A DNA stretch of 64,000 bases, taken from assembly GCF_000741205.1 (NCBI RefSeq), contig NZ_JGYW01000001.1:1-64000 (forward strand), given 5' to 3'. Each line of letters begins with the position of its first letter. The stretch's first letter is position 1. Both the position numbers and the translations under genes were made by a program. Of the stretch, positions 55,178 to 64,000 are shown piece by piece. The notes under the pieces were generated by a model. It saw only the letters and a program-made list of their open reading frames with translations, had not been told where the DNA came from and did no database searches. The DNA comes from Bifidobacterium gallicum DSM 20093 = LMG 11596. GTDB taxonomy: Bacteria; Actinomycetota; Actinomycetes; Actinomycetales; Bifidobacteriaceae.

Positions 55178-56659
55178 ATGAATCTCACTCGATTCCGTAA
55201 GGCTGCCACGGCTCTGTGCGCCACGGCAGCACTTGCCTTGACCGGCATGATGGGCGTGGCGACCGCTCACGCTGATGACACCACTCCCGTTATTGGCCAC
55301 AGTTCCGCGTTGATGGGGAACGGTGATGGCAGCTATTCGCTGACCGTGTCCGTCAGCAGCACCGATATGGATACCGCCCAGCAGCAGACCGAGTCTGACG
55401 TCGTGGTGCTGATGGACGTTTCCGGCAGCATGACGACCACTGATATGAAGGTCGCCAAGAACGCCGTCAACGGCTTGGCCAACCAGCTGCTCAACGACGA
55501 GAACGATACCGTGCGCATGTCGATTGTGCGGTTCTCCTCGGAAGCGAAGACGCTTGAATTCTCGAACGGTTCAGAGTGGACGCATAGCCCCGCACTCGTC
55601 GCGCAAGCCCTGAACACCTTGACCTCGCGAGGCAACACGAATTGGGATGGCGCGCTGCAAAATGCCTCCGCTCTTGTGCAGGGTGACTCTGCTCGCAAGT
55701 CGTATGTGGTGCTGATGTCTGACGGCTACCCCAATACGATCAACTCGTGCTATCCGGCCGTAGCGAACTGCACCGACACCTCATGGAGTGAGCCCAACGC
55801 AGTGCCCAAGGCCATTGAAGCGGCCAACACGATGCCAAACACGCAAATTTACGCCGTGTCCACACGCACCAGCGCAAGCGAGTCGATGAAGGAGCTCGTG
55901 GACGGCATCAATGCCAAGGCGCCGAAGTATCCTGCACAAATCATGTATGGCACCGACCAGCAGTCGCTGAACAATGCGTTCGACACGATTGCCGACGCCA
56001 TCCGCAAGCGCTTCACCGATGTGACCGTCGATACGCAGCTGACCGAATACGTCGATCCTGTGGTGGAAGCCGACGCTGACGCCGCATCAGCTGCCACGCT
56101 GAACAAGGCTGCCACCGACGCAGGCGCCACCGTGCAGTACAACGCCGATACACGCTCCTACTCGATGGCGTTCCCAGCCGGTTACGAACTCGTGCCGGGC
56201 GAAATCTACTCGATGACGCTCAAGTTCACTCCGAATGCGAAGGCCCAGGAGCATGCCAAGGAAACCAATGGCGCGGTGGCTCCCGCCACCGCATCAGCCA
56301 CGTACAAGCTGACCACGGCCACGAACGGTCAGCTGACGGTCAGCGACCCGCAGACCACGCCGATCACGGTTGCCGACATGACGTTGACTGTGGATGATGA
56401 GCAAGATGAACCTGCTGATGAGCCCACCGACGAGCCTACGGATCAGCCGGCCGACGAGCCGACCGAAGACACGAAGGATGAGGCCGCCGTAGACACGAAG
56501 CCTGCCGACGAGACCAAGCCGCAGGCTCCAGCCAACAACGCTGAAGCACCGCTGGCCAACACGGGTTCCGACACCGTCACAATGCTGATCGCAATGGGCA
56601 TCGCCCTGGCCGCCGGCCTCGGTACGCTCGGTGTTTCCGCGCTGCGTCGCCGCCACTGA
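55178..56659 (+). CDS. VWA-domain cell-wall-anchored surface protein (LAxTG)
   Basis: A secreted protein of 493 residues. The signal peptide is MNLTRFRKAATALCATAALA ... ATAHA with likely cleavage near residue 32. A von Willebrand factor A domain follows with MIDAS motif D80-x-S82-x-S84 and a later GDNTNWDGAL-like loop (RGNTNWDGALQNA). A beta-rich region and an acidic Glu-Pro-Thr/Asp-rich wall-spanning repeat (about 405-450) come next. The sorting signal is LANTG (459-463) with hydrophobic helix and RRRH. LAxTG is favoured by class E sortases. It may be an adhesin or pilus-like protein; ligand unknown, and no sortase gene is in this window. Confidence 0.92.
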   Translation: MNLTRFRKAATALCATAALALTGMMGVATAHADDTTPVIGHSSALMGNGDGSYSLTVSVSSTDMDTAQQQTESDVVVLMDVSGSMTTTDMKVAKNAVNGLANQLLNDENDTVRMSIVRFSSEAKTLEFSNGSEWTHSPALVAQALNTLTSRGNTNWDGALQNASALVQGDSARKSYVVLMSDGYPNTINSCYPAVANCTDTSWSEPNAVPKAIEAANTMPNTQIYAVSTRTSASESMKELVDGINAKAPKYPAQIMYGTDQQSLNNAFDTIADAIRKRFTDVTVDTQLTEYVDPVVEADADAASAATLNKAATDAGATVQYNADTRSYSMAFPAGYELVPGEIYSMTLKFTPNAKAQEHAKETNGAVAPATASATYKLTTATNGQLTVSDPQTTPITVADMTLTVDDEQDEPADEPTDEPTDQPADEPTEDTKDEAAVDTKPADETKPQAPANNAEAPLANTGSDTVTMLIAMGIALAAGLGTLGVSALRRRH

Positions 56660-56708
56660 GATCCAGCACCAATCAGCATTCATCACCTAATCAATGAGTG
56701 CTGATTTG

Positions 56709-56739
56709 CGAGGGGGATGACTTCAAGTCATCCCCCTCG
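56709..56739. terminator. Bidirectional terminator between the VWA gene and the permease gene
   Basis: CGAGGGGGATGAC (56709-56721) and GTCATCCCCCTCG (56727-56739) form a perfect 13-bp stem with a 5-nt loop between convergent genes. Confidence 0.82.
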
Positions 56740-56752
56740 TTGCATAAGAAAG

Positions 56753-58240
56753 CTAGTTCGCATCGCGGTGGTGCAGCGGATAGCGCCAGAGGCAAAAAGC
56801 GCCGAACACCACGAACCAGACCAGACTCACCACGGCGGAGCCACGTGTGGATGGGCCGATGAACAACGTGATGTAGATGAAAGTAAAGAACACGACGGCC
56901 AACGGATCGAAGACCTTGTAGGCCGGCATCAGAAATCCATCTGGTAAAAATTCAGCAGACCGGCGATACCGGAAGTGGGCCACCATCGTCAGGATGTAAA
57001 TGAGGATGATGACGGCCGAAGCGGCCGACGAAAACAGCACGAACGAGCCCGAAACCTGCGGGAACATGCTGACGATCACGCAGATGCCCACGAACGCGCC
57101 AGACACGACGATGGCTTTGGCCGGCACTTTCTGATGCGAAACCTGCGCCAAGCCTTTGATACGCGGAGAGGAGGAGTTGCCGGCGATCTGGAACAGATGA
57201 CGGCCGGCGGAATAGAGCAGCGAATTGAGCGCGGACGACGATGCCGTCAACACGACGAAGAAGACGAGCGCGGCAGCCCAGTCGAGCCCGGCGTATTCGA
57301 ACACCATGATGAACGGCGAGGCGTAAGAGCCGTCTTCGTTGGGCTGGAAGTTGCGCCATGGCACAATGGCCATGATTGAAATCAGCGCGCCCACATAGAA
57401 AATCAGCACGCGCATGATGATGTTGTTGATCGCCTTCGGAATCACGCGGCGCGGATTCTTCGTCTCCGAAACGGTCACGCCCACAAACTCGATCAGCGTG
57501 TAAGCAAAGAACACCATCTGGAAGCTCATCAGGAACTTGGCCCAGCCGTTGGGCGCAATCTGGAAGCCGTTAATAATGTTCATCAAGCTGACGGAAGCTC
57601 CGGGAGAAGGATGGTCCTGACCGGGAATCTGGGTCTGGCCATATTTGAAACCGATCACGAGCATGACGACGGCCGTGGCGATCATCGCAACGATCAGCGT
57701 GATCTTGATCATCGAAAACCAGAACTCGGTCTCCCCGAAGAACTTGACAGCGCACAGGTTCAAGCAGATCAATCCCACAAGGAACACAAGCTCAATCGCC
57801 CATTTCCACGCGGCCAAATCGATGCCGAACGTGCCGAAGAACGTAACGAAATAGGCGCCCACGGCAGACAATTCCGTCATGCCGACGAGCAACAACGCAA
57901 TCCAGTACGACACGAGCGCGAACTTGCCGATGGCCGGCCCGCAGTAACGGTTGATGAAGTTGATGAACGTGTGCTGGTCGGGATCGCTGTACATGAGCTC
58001 GCCGATCGCGCGCATCATCAGGAACATGACAAGGCCGACGACAATGTAGACGAGCACAATGCTCGGGCCCGTCAACGCAATCGATTCGCCTGAGCCCAGG
58101 AACAAGCCCGTGCCGATCGTGCCGCCAATCGCAATGAACTGCACATGGCGGTTGCTCAAGCCGCGTGCCATTTCGTTGGCCTCATGGGTGTCGGCGCGGT
58201 TCACAGCGGACTGTGTGGATGGAGTTGACGAAGCTGACAT
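56753..58240 (-). CDS. Amino acid permease, APC superfamily (AAT type)
   Basis: A 495-residue proton-coupled amino acid importer with about twelve helices. After a Ser/Thr-rich N-terminus it has GLSNRHVQFIAIGGTIGTGLFLGSG, the helix 1 signature of the amino acid transporter family. MMRAIGELMYSDPDQHTFINF and EFVGVTVSETKNPRRVIPKA are also characteristic. The start at 58240 follows AGGGAGTTCTCTT; a longer frame upstream lacks a ribosome site. The substrate cannot be read from sequence. The gene is distinct from the related permease at 63.2 kb. Confidence 0.93.
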   Translation of the reverse strand: MSASSTPSTQSAVNRADTHEANEMARGLSNRHVQFIAIGGTIGTGLFLGSGESIALTGPSIVLVYIVVGLVMFLMMRAIGELMYSDPDQHTFINFINRYCGPAIGKFALVSYWIALLLVGMTELSAVGAYFVTFFGTFGIDLAAWKWAIELVFLVGLICLNLCAVKFFGETEFWFSMIKITLIVAMIATAVVMLVIGFKYGQTQIPGQDHPSPGASVSLMNIINGFQIAPNGWAKFLMSFQMVFFAYTLIEFVGVTVSETKNPRRVIPKAINNIIMRVLIFYVGALISIMAIVPWRNFQPNEDGSYASPFIMVFEYAGLDWAAALVFFVVLTASSSALNSLLYSAGRHLFQIAGNSSSPRIKGLAQVSHQKVPAKAIVVSGAFVGICVIVSMFPQVSGSFVLFSSAASAVIILIYILTMVAHFRYRRSAEFLPDGFLMPAYKVFDPLAVVFFTFIYITLFIGPSTRGSAVVSLVWFVVFGAFCLWRYPLHHRDAN

Positions 58241-58484
58241 AAGAGAACTCCCTGCTACATCATGCATGTCATGGCCCGGACCAGGCGCGGGCCGCCCGGA
58301 TAGCGATGACCCAGATCCCGATGGCGCGGGCGCAGAACCAGGCACAGACTGATCCGTCAAAGATGAAGAAGAACGCATAACGTCCAATACTGTAATTCAG
58401 GCGCATCCCTTTTGTGCGCTGGAAGCTTCAGCTACCACCACAGCGGGCTGGCGCCCACAATACCGCTGCGCTTTATTATGCGAG

Positions 58485-61427
58485 TCATTCCACGGATTTG
58501 AGCGATGTGACAGGATCGATGCGGTCGAGCACGGGATTGACGAACAGCTGCACGAGCAATGCGAACGCCATTGTGGCTACCACGGCGAACGCGTAGCTCC
58601 ATGGCGACACATACACCTCGAAGTAGAGTCCTGGCATGTTCAGCGCGCTTGTCAACAGTCCGCTGATCCACCAGCCCAACGGCAAGCCCAGCACAATGCC
58701 CATGACCGTGATGATGCGCATCTCGCGATTGACATAGTGGTGCACTTCGCGGTCATAGAAGCCCAACACTTTGAGCGTGGCCATTTCGCGCAAACGTTCG
58801 GAAACATTCGTGTTGGCCAACGTGAACAGCACGACGAGCGCGAGCGCGCCAGCCAACATTGTGATCAGCACAACGATGGCTCCCATCAGGTCGAACCGGA
58901 ACGTTTTGGCCTGATGCGCCGTGCTCGCCGCCGTGATCACATCATGGTCCTCGTTCAGCTGGTCCACCAAACGCTCGACCTGCTCATCGCTCATGTCCAA
59001 ATCCGCATAAATCGCATTCCATGTGGGTTCGGCACCATAGAGCGATTCATACAATTGCTGCGTCATGTACACGTCGGCACCAATCAGGTTGTGCACGACC
59101 GATTCCACATGCACCTGCTGCGGTTTGGACGAGCCGACTTGCAAATCCACATCGGCACCCGCATGCACACCCAACGTTTGCACACCCGACTGCGTGGCGA
59201 TCACGCCCGAATCATTGAGCACGGCGGCTTCGCAATGGCCCGAACACCGTTCCGGCCGCAGTGCGAACATCTGATTGAGCTTGGTTTTTTGCGCGTCCGG
59301 CACCACAATGACCTGCACTGTGGTGCTGGAACCGTCGTATTCCACTGTGCCCGCATTGACTGAGGCGTCCATTGATGCGGTCGTGTCGCCCGACTTGCGC
59401 AAATCGTCAAGTATCTGGCCATTATTGGCCACCACGGTCACGTCATAGTGGTAGGCGCCTTCAAACTGCGCCACGCCCAGACGGTTCACCGTGTCGTTGA
59501 TCGCAAGGCCGCAAATAATCAGCGCCGTGCATCCGGCCACGCCGCCAAGCGTCATGATCAGGCGTGATTTGAACCGGAAAATGTTGCGCGCCGTCACTTT
59601 GCTCAAGAAGCTCATGCGGCTCCAGAGCGGTTTGATGCGCTCGAGCAGAATACGCGATCCAGCTCTGGGTGCTTTGGGCCGCATCAGCACTGCCGGGCTG
59701 AGTCCCGTCTCGCGCATGGCTGCCGCCACAGCCGCGGCACCCACGGCCACCACGAACAGCAGCACGCCCAGCGAACCCACAAGCCAGTCGTATTGCAACG
59801 TCATGTGCGGAATCGCATACAGGCCATGAATCACGAGCATCAGGAACGCCGGGATGCCAAGGAACCCGATCAGCAATCCGAGACCCCCGCCAATCAGGCA
59901 CGCCAACACGGCAAACAGCAGATACCGCATCACGAGCATGCGCCCGCTATAGCCGAGCCCCAGATACGTGCCCACGAATCCGCGGTCTTCTTCCACGAGA
60001 CGGGTCATCGTCGTCAGGCTCATCATCACGGCCACGACCAAAAACACAATCGGGAACGCATTGCCGATTTTCTGCATCGAACTGATATCGGAATCCAGCG
60101 ACGACACGCCACTCAACGCCGATCGCGTCTGCACATACCAGGTCGCCGGTTTGATTGCGTCAATCTGCCGCTGCTGTTCAGCGGTTTCCTTGGCGAACTG
60201 CTCGTCCACCTGTTCGCGCACCTGCTGTTCGATGCGTGTTTTCACGTCGTCCGGCAACGTCACCTGCGCTTGCGCACGCTCAACCGCCTGCCGCAGCGCC
60301 GGATTGGCCGCCACGACCGCGTCCATGCGAGCCGCCACGTCTGCCGTCGCGCCCGTCCCAGTTTCCGCAGCCGTGCCACTTCCCGCAGTCCCGCCAGTTT
60401 CCGCAGCCGTGCCACTTCCCGCAGTCCCGCTAGTTCCGGCAGTCCCACCGTTCACCAACGCCGACGCCCCCGGCACCCCTGCCTGCACCAGCACCTGCGC
60501 TTTGGCCTGTTCCTTGGCTTGTTCCAGCGCTTCGTCAAGCGCCTTAGTCGTCGCCTCATCCACGGCCGTCGCCTTGGCGTCGTCGAGCTCCCGTTGCGCC
60601 TGCTCACGCAACGTATCGGCCCGAGCCTGCTCACGCTGGGTTTTGACATCGTCATCAATGCGCTTGCGCACTTGATCCACGGCCTCGTCGTACTCGTCGC
60701 TGAACGAATCCATGTATTGCGTGCCGTCCACGCGCAACGACAGCGCCGTGTACGCCGCGCCGCTCAACCCCTCGGGCGGCACATACACGGGCAGCGCCGT
60801 GTTCGCTGTGGCACGGAATGAGTTCGACGCGCGGTAGCCGTCCGGATTGGCCAAATCGTCGGCCGGCAGCACGACGCCAACAATCGTCAGCTCATCCGGA
60901 ATGCCCGTTACTGCCGGATCCTGCGGCACTTTGACGCGCATGCGCTGCCCGAGCTTCAGCCCTGTTTTCTTCAGCAGCGTTTCAGTGACGGCCGCCTCCC
61001 CCCACTTGGTCGGCATGCGTCCGCGCTGCAACGACGGCTGGTCAAGGCCGTTCGTGCCAATCATCGTGATGACGGCCGGTTTTGACACATCCCCCGATTC
61101 AATCTGCACGGTTTGACTGCGTTCGGCTTGCACGGCCTCCACGCCTTCAACACTGCGCACGGCCGTCACGTCGTCATCGTCCAGTCCGAGCGTAGACGCG
61201 ATCTGGATGTCGTGCAGCCCTTGAGTTTGGTAATACTTGTTCGCCGCCAGGAACGCGTCCCGGCAGCCCGCATACATGCCCGTCAACACAGTCACGCCGA
61301 GCATCGCGATGATCATGATTGACAAGAACGGCTTGACGGCATGCCGCCACGACCGCCATGTGTCCGTCAGGAACGCGGCATTGAGCATGGTGGCATGCTT
61401 CCGGCTGTGCTGGCGTGCGTCCATCAT
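58485..61427 (-). CDS. ABC transporter permease, FtsX/MacB type
   Basis: A 980-residue membrane component. An N-terminal helix (FLSIMIIAMLGVTVLTGMYAG) and a MacB-like extracellular domain are followed by a 110-residue predicted coiled coil (about 225-330) rich in Gln/Ala/Glu/Lys. A Gly/Ser/Thr/Ala repeat spacer precedes two FtsX domains, a first helix group at about 450-570 and a final group at about 850-975. Such transporters export lipoproteins, peptides or cell-envelope substrates. The ATG follows AAGGAGGCG. The ATPase gene lies 109 bp upstream in the same direction. Confidence 0.93.
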   Translation of the reverse strand: MMDARQHSRKHATMLNAAFLTDTWRSWRHAVKPFLSIMIIAMLGVTVLTGMYAGCRDAFLAANKYYQTQGLHDIQIASTLGLDDDDVTAVRSVEGVEAVQAERSQTVQIESGDVSKPAVITMIGTNGLDQPSLQRGRMPTKWGEAAVTETLLKKTGLKLGQRMRVKVPQDPAVTGIPDELTIVGVVLPADDLANPDGYRASNSFRATANTALPVYVPPEGLSGAAYTALSLRVDGTQYMDSFSDEYDEAVDQVRKRIDDDVKTQREQARADTLREQAQRELDDAKATAVDEATTKALDEALEQAKEQAKAQVLVQAGVPGASALVNGGTAGTSGTAGSGTAAETGGTAGSGTAAETGTGATADVAARMDAVVAANPALRQAVERAQAQVTLPDDVKTRIEQQVREQVDEQFAKETAEQQRQIDAIKPATWYVQTRSALSGVSSLDSDISSMQKIGNAFPIVFLVVAVMMSLTTMTRLVEEDRGFVGTYLGLGYSGRMLVMRYLLFAVLACLIGGGLGLLIGFLGIPAFLMLVIHGLYAIPHMTLQYDWLVGSLGVLLFVVAVGAAAVAAAMRETGLSPAVLMRPKAPRAGSRILLERIKPLWSRMSFLSKVTARNIFRFKSRLIMTLGGVAGCTALIICGLAINDTVNRLGVAQFEGAYHYDVTVVANNGQILDDLRKSGDTTASMDASVNAGTVEYDGSSTTVQVIVVPDAQKTKLNQMFALRPERCSGHCEAAVLNDSGVIATQSGVQTLGVHAGADVDLQVGSSKPQQVHVESVVHNLIGADVYMTQQLYESLYGAEPTWNAIYADLDMSDEQVERLVDQLNEDHDVITAASTAHQAKTFRFDLMGAIVVLITMLAGALALVVLFTLANTNVSERLREMATLKVLGFYDREVHHYVNREMRIITVMGIVLGLPLGWWISGLLTSALNMPGLYFEVYVSPWSYAFAVVATMAFALLVQLFVNPVLDRIDPVTSLKSVE
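60355..60450. repeat. 36-bp in-frame tandem repeat in the ABC permease gene
   Basis: CCAGTTTCCGCAGCCGTGCC-type units occur twice, plus partial copies on either side, coding (Gly-Ser-Gly-Thr-Ala-Ala-Glu-Thr-Gly)-like spacers between the coiled coil and the first FtsX domain. Confidence 0.8.
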
Positions 61428-61536
61428 CGCCTCCTTTTCGACTTCTGCGGCTCGGAACGGCCCGTCCGGTTATGCGGAAATAACAATTATTAATATTTTT
61501 GTGCCCCCTACTGTGGCAAGACAACTCCTCAACTGC

Positions 61537-62238
61537 TCACCATTCGATCTGGCTGATGGACGTGGGCGAGGGATTGAACTCCTGACTGACCACCTTGCCA
61601 GACCGGAACCGCACAATCGAGTCGGCCATCGGAGCCACGGCAGCGTTGTGCGTGATGATGACCACAGTCATGCCCTGCTCGCGGCTGATGCGTTGCAGCA
61701 AATCAAGCACCTCCTTGCCCGTCTCATAATCAAGCGCGCCCGTGGGCTCGTCACAGAGCAACAGCTTCGGTTTCTTCGCGACAGCGCGAGCGATCGACAC
61801 ACGCTGCTGCTCACCGCCGGAAAGCTGGGCTGGGAAATTGTTGAGCCGGTCAGCCAAACCAACTTGTTCCAATGTGGAAGCGGCGTCGAAATGGTCGGGG
61901 CAAATCTGGGCGGCCAACTCCACATTCTCAAGCGCCGTCAGATTCGGGATCAGGTTGTAAAACTGGAACACGAAACCGATGTCGTTGCGCCGATACGTGA
62001 TGAGCTCCTTATGGTTCAACGCCGTAATATCGCGCCCTGCTACCAGCACCTTGCCCGAAGAAGCCGTGTCCATACCGCCCAAAATGTTCAGAGCCGTAGT
62101 CTTGCCCGCACCCGACTGGCCGAGCACGACGGTCAGACGACCCTCATCGGCAGTAAAACTGGCACCGTCAAGCGCCTTAATCACGCCCTCGCCGGCCGCG
62201 TACTCTTTGACCACGTTCTTGAACTCAATGAACGCCAT
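61537..62238 (-). CDS. ABC transporter ATP-binding protein, LolD/MacB type
   Basis: A 233-residue ATPase with Walker [11 protein letters not shown]-loop [21 protein letters not shown] (typical of the MacB/LolD group), signature [14 protein letters not shown], Walker [13 protein letters not shown] and the H-loop IITHN. It energises the FtsX-type permease encoded just downstream. The ATG follows GGGGAGGATTGGC. Confidence 0.96.
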   Translation of the reverse strand: MAFIEFKNVVKEYAAGEGVIKALDGASFTADEGRLTVVLGQSGAGKTTALNILGGMDTASSGKVLVAGRDITALNHKELITYRRNDIGFVFQFYNLIPNLTALENVELAAQICPDHFDAASTLEQVGLADRLNNFPAQLSGGEQQRVSIARAVAKKPKLLLCDEPTGALDYETGKEVLDLLQRISREQGMTVVIITHNAAVAPMADSIVRFRSGKVVSQEFNPSPTSISQIEW

Positions 62239-62415
62239 GCCAATCCTCCCCGCACCCTCTGAGCCGACACCCCATCGCGCCGCCCGAACGTACTACCCAT
62301 CCTAACGAACCAAACCCGGCAACACGAGCCCCCGTCCCGCGCGTCAAGCCGCCTCGCGCTCACCGACCCACACCGAGCTGCCGGCCGCGCCGCAACCAAA
62401 CCTCACCCCCACCCC
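62239..62415. other. Spacer between the ABC ATPase gene and repeat cluster 3
   Basis: C-rich on the plus strand; presumably the promoter region of the ABC operon, but no convincing -10/-35 pair was found. Confidence 0.4.
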
Positions 62416-62780
62416 AAACCGCATCTCTCCTGACCGGGCTGGTCAGCAAAACTGCAGTTCCAGGCCAAAAATCGCAACTCTCCTAGCCAAGCTGGTCAGG
62501 AAAGACGCAAGTTCACCCCAATCCGCACTCCCACCGCACCCAACAGATCCCTGCAAACCCCACCACAAACCCAAACCGTAACTTTCCTGACCAGGCTGGT
62601 AAGGAAAACAGCAGTTTCAGCCTCGAAACTGTAACTCTCCTGACCAAGCCGGTCAGCAAAACTGCAGTTCCAGGCCAAAAAACGCCACTCCCCTGACCAA
62701 GCTGGTCAGGGGAGACGCAGTTTCAGGACCACAAGCGCCACTTCCCTGACCAGGCTGGTCAGGAAAGACGCAAGTTGGGA
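62415..62780. repeat. Family B palindromic repeats, cluster 3
   Basis: Six palindromic cores of the CTGACCnnnCnGGTCAG type lie at 62430-62446, 62483-62499, 62587-62603, 62640-62656, 62693-62709 and 62746-62762. Five of the intervals are about 53 bp or twice that. Between cores are the same GACGCAGTTTCA/AACTGCAGTTCC boxes as in clusters 1 and 2. Confidence 0.87.
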
Positions 62781-63063
62781 TCAAGAGACGGGAAAGAAAG
62801 AAGAATAGAGGAAGGGGAAAGAGTGGGAGGGAAAGGAAGAAGAGGAAAGAGCGAGTGGTGAGAGAAGAAGAGGGCGAGAAGGAAAGAGAGGAAGGACAGG
62901 GAAGGAAGGGGAATAGGAAGAGAGAGAAAGAGAGCAAGAGAAGAAGAGAGAGAAGAGAGCAAGAAAAGAAGAGAGAGAAAGAGAGGGAAGAGAGCGAAGA
63001 GAGCGAAGAGAGGGAAGAGAGCGAAGAGAGAGGAAAGAAAGAAGGAACGGGGGCACAAGAGGG
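62781..63063. other. Polypurine tract
   Basis: Almost pure A/G on the plus strand (GAAAGAGAGGAAGGACAGGG-like), with AGAGAGAGAAGAGAGCAAG sub-repeats and only scattered C or T. It begins directly after repeat cluster 3 and ends about 100 bp before the permease start. Frames on the opposite strand are Ser/Leu/Phe/Pro low complexity and are not genes. Confidence 0.8.
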
Positions 63064-63166
63064 TCATCCGGCTCCAGAACAGGGGCCCTCACGTCGCGTC
63101 AGTGGCTTTAGAATTGGCGGTGCGCCGGAACTTTGCATCCCCGAGCACGGCGCGGGAAGAGTCACG

Positions 63167-64000
63167 ATGACCCAGAAGAACACGAAGCAGGAGATGACTG
63201 GAGATGCAGTCGTCGACAATCCTGCAAACATTGCGCCCGCTGTGGGCGCGGGCCGCATGCAGCCCCCCTCCGAGACGCCCGGACTCAAGAAACAGCTCAA
63301 AAACCGCCACATCCAGCTCATCGCTTTGGGTGGAGCGATCGGCACGGGCTTGTTTTACGGGTCGAGCGAATCGATCAGTCTGGCGGGTCCGTCCATCATG
63401 CTCGCCTACATCATCGGCGGTCTGGCCATTTTCATGATTGTGCGCGCGCTCGGCGAGATGAGCGTCGAAGATCCGCAGGCCGGCGCGTTCAGCTATTACG
63501 CCAGCCGGTACTGGTCGAAGCGCGCGGGTTTCGTCAGCGGTTGGAATTACTGGTTCAACTACATTCTCGTGTCGATGGTCGAGCTTTCCGTCGTCGGTTC
63601 GTTCGTCAACTATTGGTTCCCCGGCATCCCCACTTGGGTGTCGGCCGTGTTCTTCCTGATCGTGATCACGGCGCTTAATTTGCTCGGCGTCAGCGAGTTC
63701 GGCGAGGCCGAGTTTTGGTTTGCGCTGATCAAGATTATCGCTGTGATCGCCATGATCGTGGGCGGTATCGTCATCATTGTGTGCGCTCTGCCCACTGATT
63801 TGGGGGTACGCGCCAGTTTCGCCAACTGGTTTTCCATTGATGGTGGATTTCTGCCTCACGGACTTATGCAACAGACCTCCGATGGTCATTGGACCGGGCT
63901 GCTGATGGCTCTTGTCGTGGTGATGTTCTCATTCGGCGGCACCGAATTGATTGGCATTACGGCTGGCGAGACGGCCGAGCCGCGCCGCACAATCCCCAAG
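63167..64000 (+). CDS. Amino acid permease, APC superfamily, 3' end cut by window edge
   Basis: The frame runs open from the ATG at 63167 to the right edge: 278 codons. It starts MTQKNTKQEMTGDAVVDNPA, then shows LKNRHIQLIALGGAIGTGLF (helix 1 signature), GPSIMLAYIIGGLAIFMIVR and ALGEMSVEDPQAGAFSYYAS. Later helices follow, and GGTELIGITAGETAEPRRTI near the edge is the conserved helix 6 region of AAT permeases. Only about half of the expected roughly 480 residues is present. GGGAAGAG precedes the ATG. It is homologous to the permease at 56.8-58.2 kb but clearly diverged, so it probably has another substrate. Confidence 0.93.
   Translation, partial: MTQKNTKQEMTGDAVVDNPANIAPAVGAGRMQPPSETPGLKKQLKNRHIQLIALGGAIGTGLFYGSSESISLAGPSIMLAYIIGGLAIFMIVRALGEMSVEDPQAGAFSYYASRYWSKRAGFVSGWNYWFNYILVSMVELSVVGSFVNYWFPGIPTWVSAVFFLIVITALNLLGVSEFGEAEFWFALIKIIAVIAMIVGGIVIIVCALPTDLGVRASFANWFSIDGGFLPHGLMQQTSDGHWTGLLMALVVVMFSFGGTELIGITAGETAEPRRTIPK

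Overview
This window is about 64 kb of a high-GC actinobacterial chromosome, almost certainly a Bifidobacterium. The reasons are the actinobacterial myo-inositol-1-phosphate synthase and long LeuA, the ppk/MutT1-like pair, a Tad pilus locus of the Rv3654c-Rv3660c type, the dnaB-murT-gatD and amtB-glnB-glnD gene orders, a C69 dipeptidase, and a wall protein ending in an LAxTG motif. No phage, transposase, integrase or CRISPR system was found. I call 43 protein genes (one cut by the right edge), one tRNA-Lys, the SRP RNA and one candidate structured small RNA. Most genes are on the minus strand.

Layout. 0-1 kb: a 53-bp palindromic tandem repeat, ffs and a duplicated 113-bp block. 1-7 kb: ino1, a class A penicillin-binding protein and leuA. 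7.4-14.4 kb: a DUF5701-like protein, asd, an aspartokinase split into a kinase gene and an ACT-domain gene, recR and dnaX. 14.5-21.4 kb: a diacylglycerol-kinase-like enzyme and the Tad pilus genes (tadZ-A-B-C, flp, tadE, tadF-like). 21.7-27.2 kb: upp, a conserved hypothetical, a Nudix/SixA fusion and ppk.

27.2-30.1 kb is a 3-kb island without a convincing protein gene. It contains in order a pyrimidine-rich tract, a promoter/structured RNA/terminator unit, six copies of one palindromic repeat (family A), thirteen copies of a second (family B) and a G-rich minisatellite. Family B also occurs at 1-215 and at 62.4-62.8 kb, the latter beside a polypurine tract.

30-38 kb: a glycerophosphodiester phosphodiesterase, an ABC1/UbiB kinase with a phasin-like partner, and gatD/murT/dnaB. 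Four perfect DnaA boxes lie just upstream of dnaB. 38-43.3 kb: glnD, glnB, amtB and ftsY. 43.3-47.4 kb: a TetR regulator, a GT2 glycosyltransferase, a C69 dipeptidase and tRNA-Lys. 47.5-55 kb: a multipass CmpB-like protein and a TetR gene coupled to two YhgE/Pip membrane proteins. 55-64 kb: a VWA wall-anchored protein, an amino acid permease, an FtsX-type ABC exporter and a second, truncated amino acid permease.

Functional links: lysC/ACT/asd start the aspartate pathway; murT/gatD amidate lipid II, which the PBP polymerises; amtB/glnB/glnD are ammonium uptake and its PII signalling; ppk and the Nudix/SixA protein are polyphosphate and nucleotide housekeeping. The best candidates for undescribed biology are the repeat island with its 6S-like RNA, the DnaA-box cluster, and two parS-like sites inside the Tad locus. 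All calls come from reading the sequence; no database search or folding program was run.
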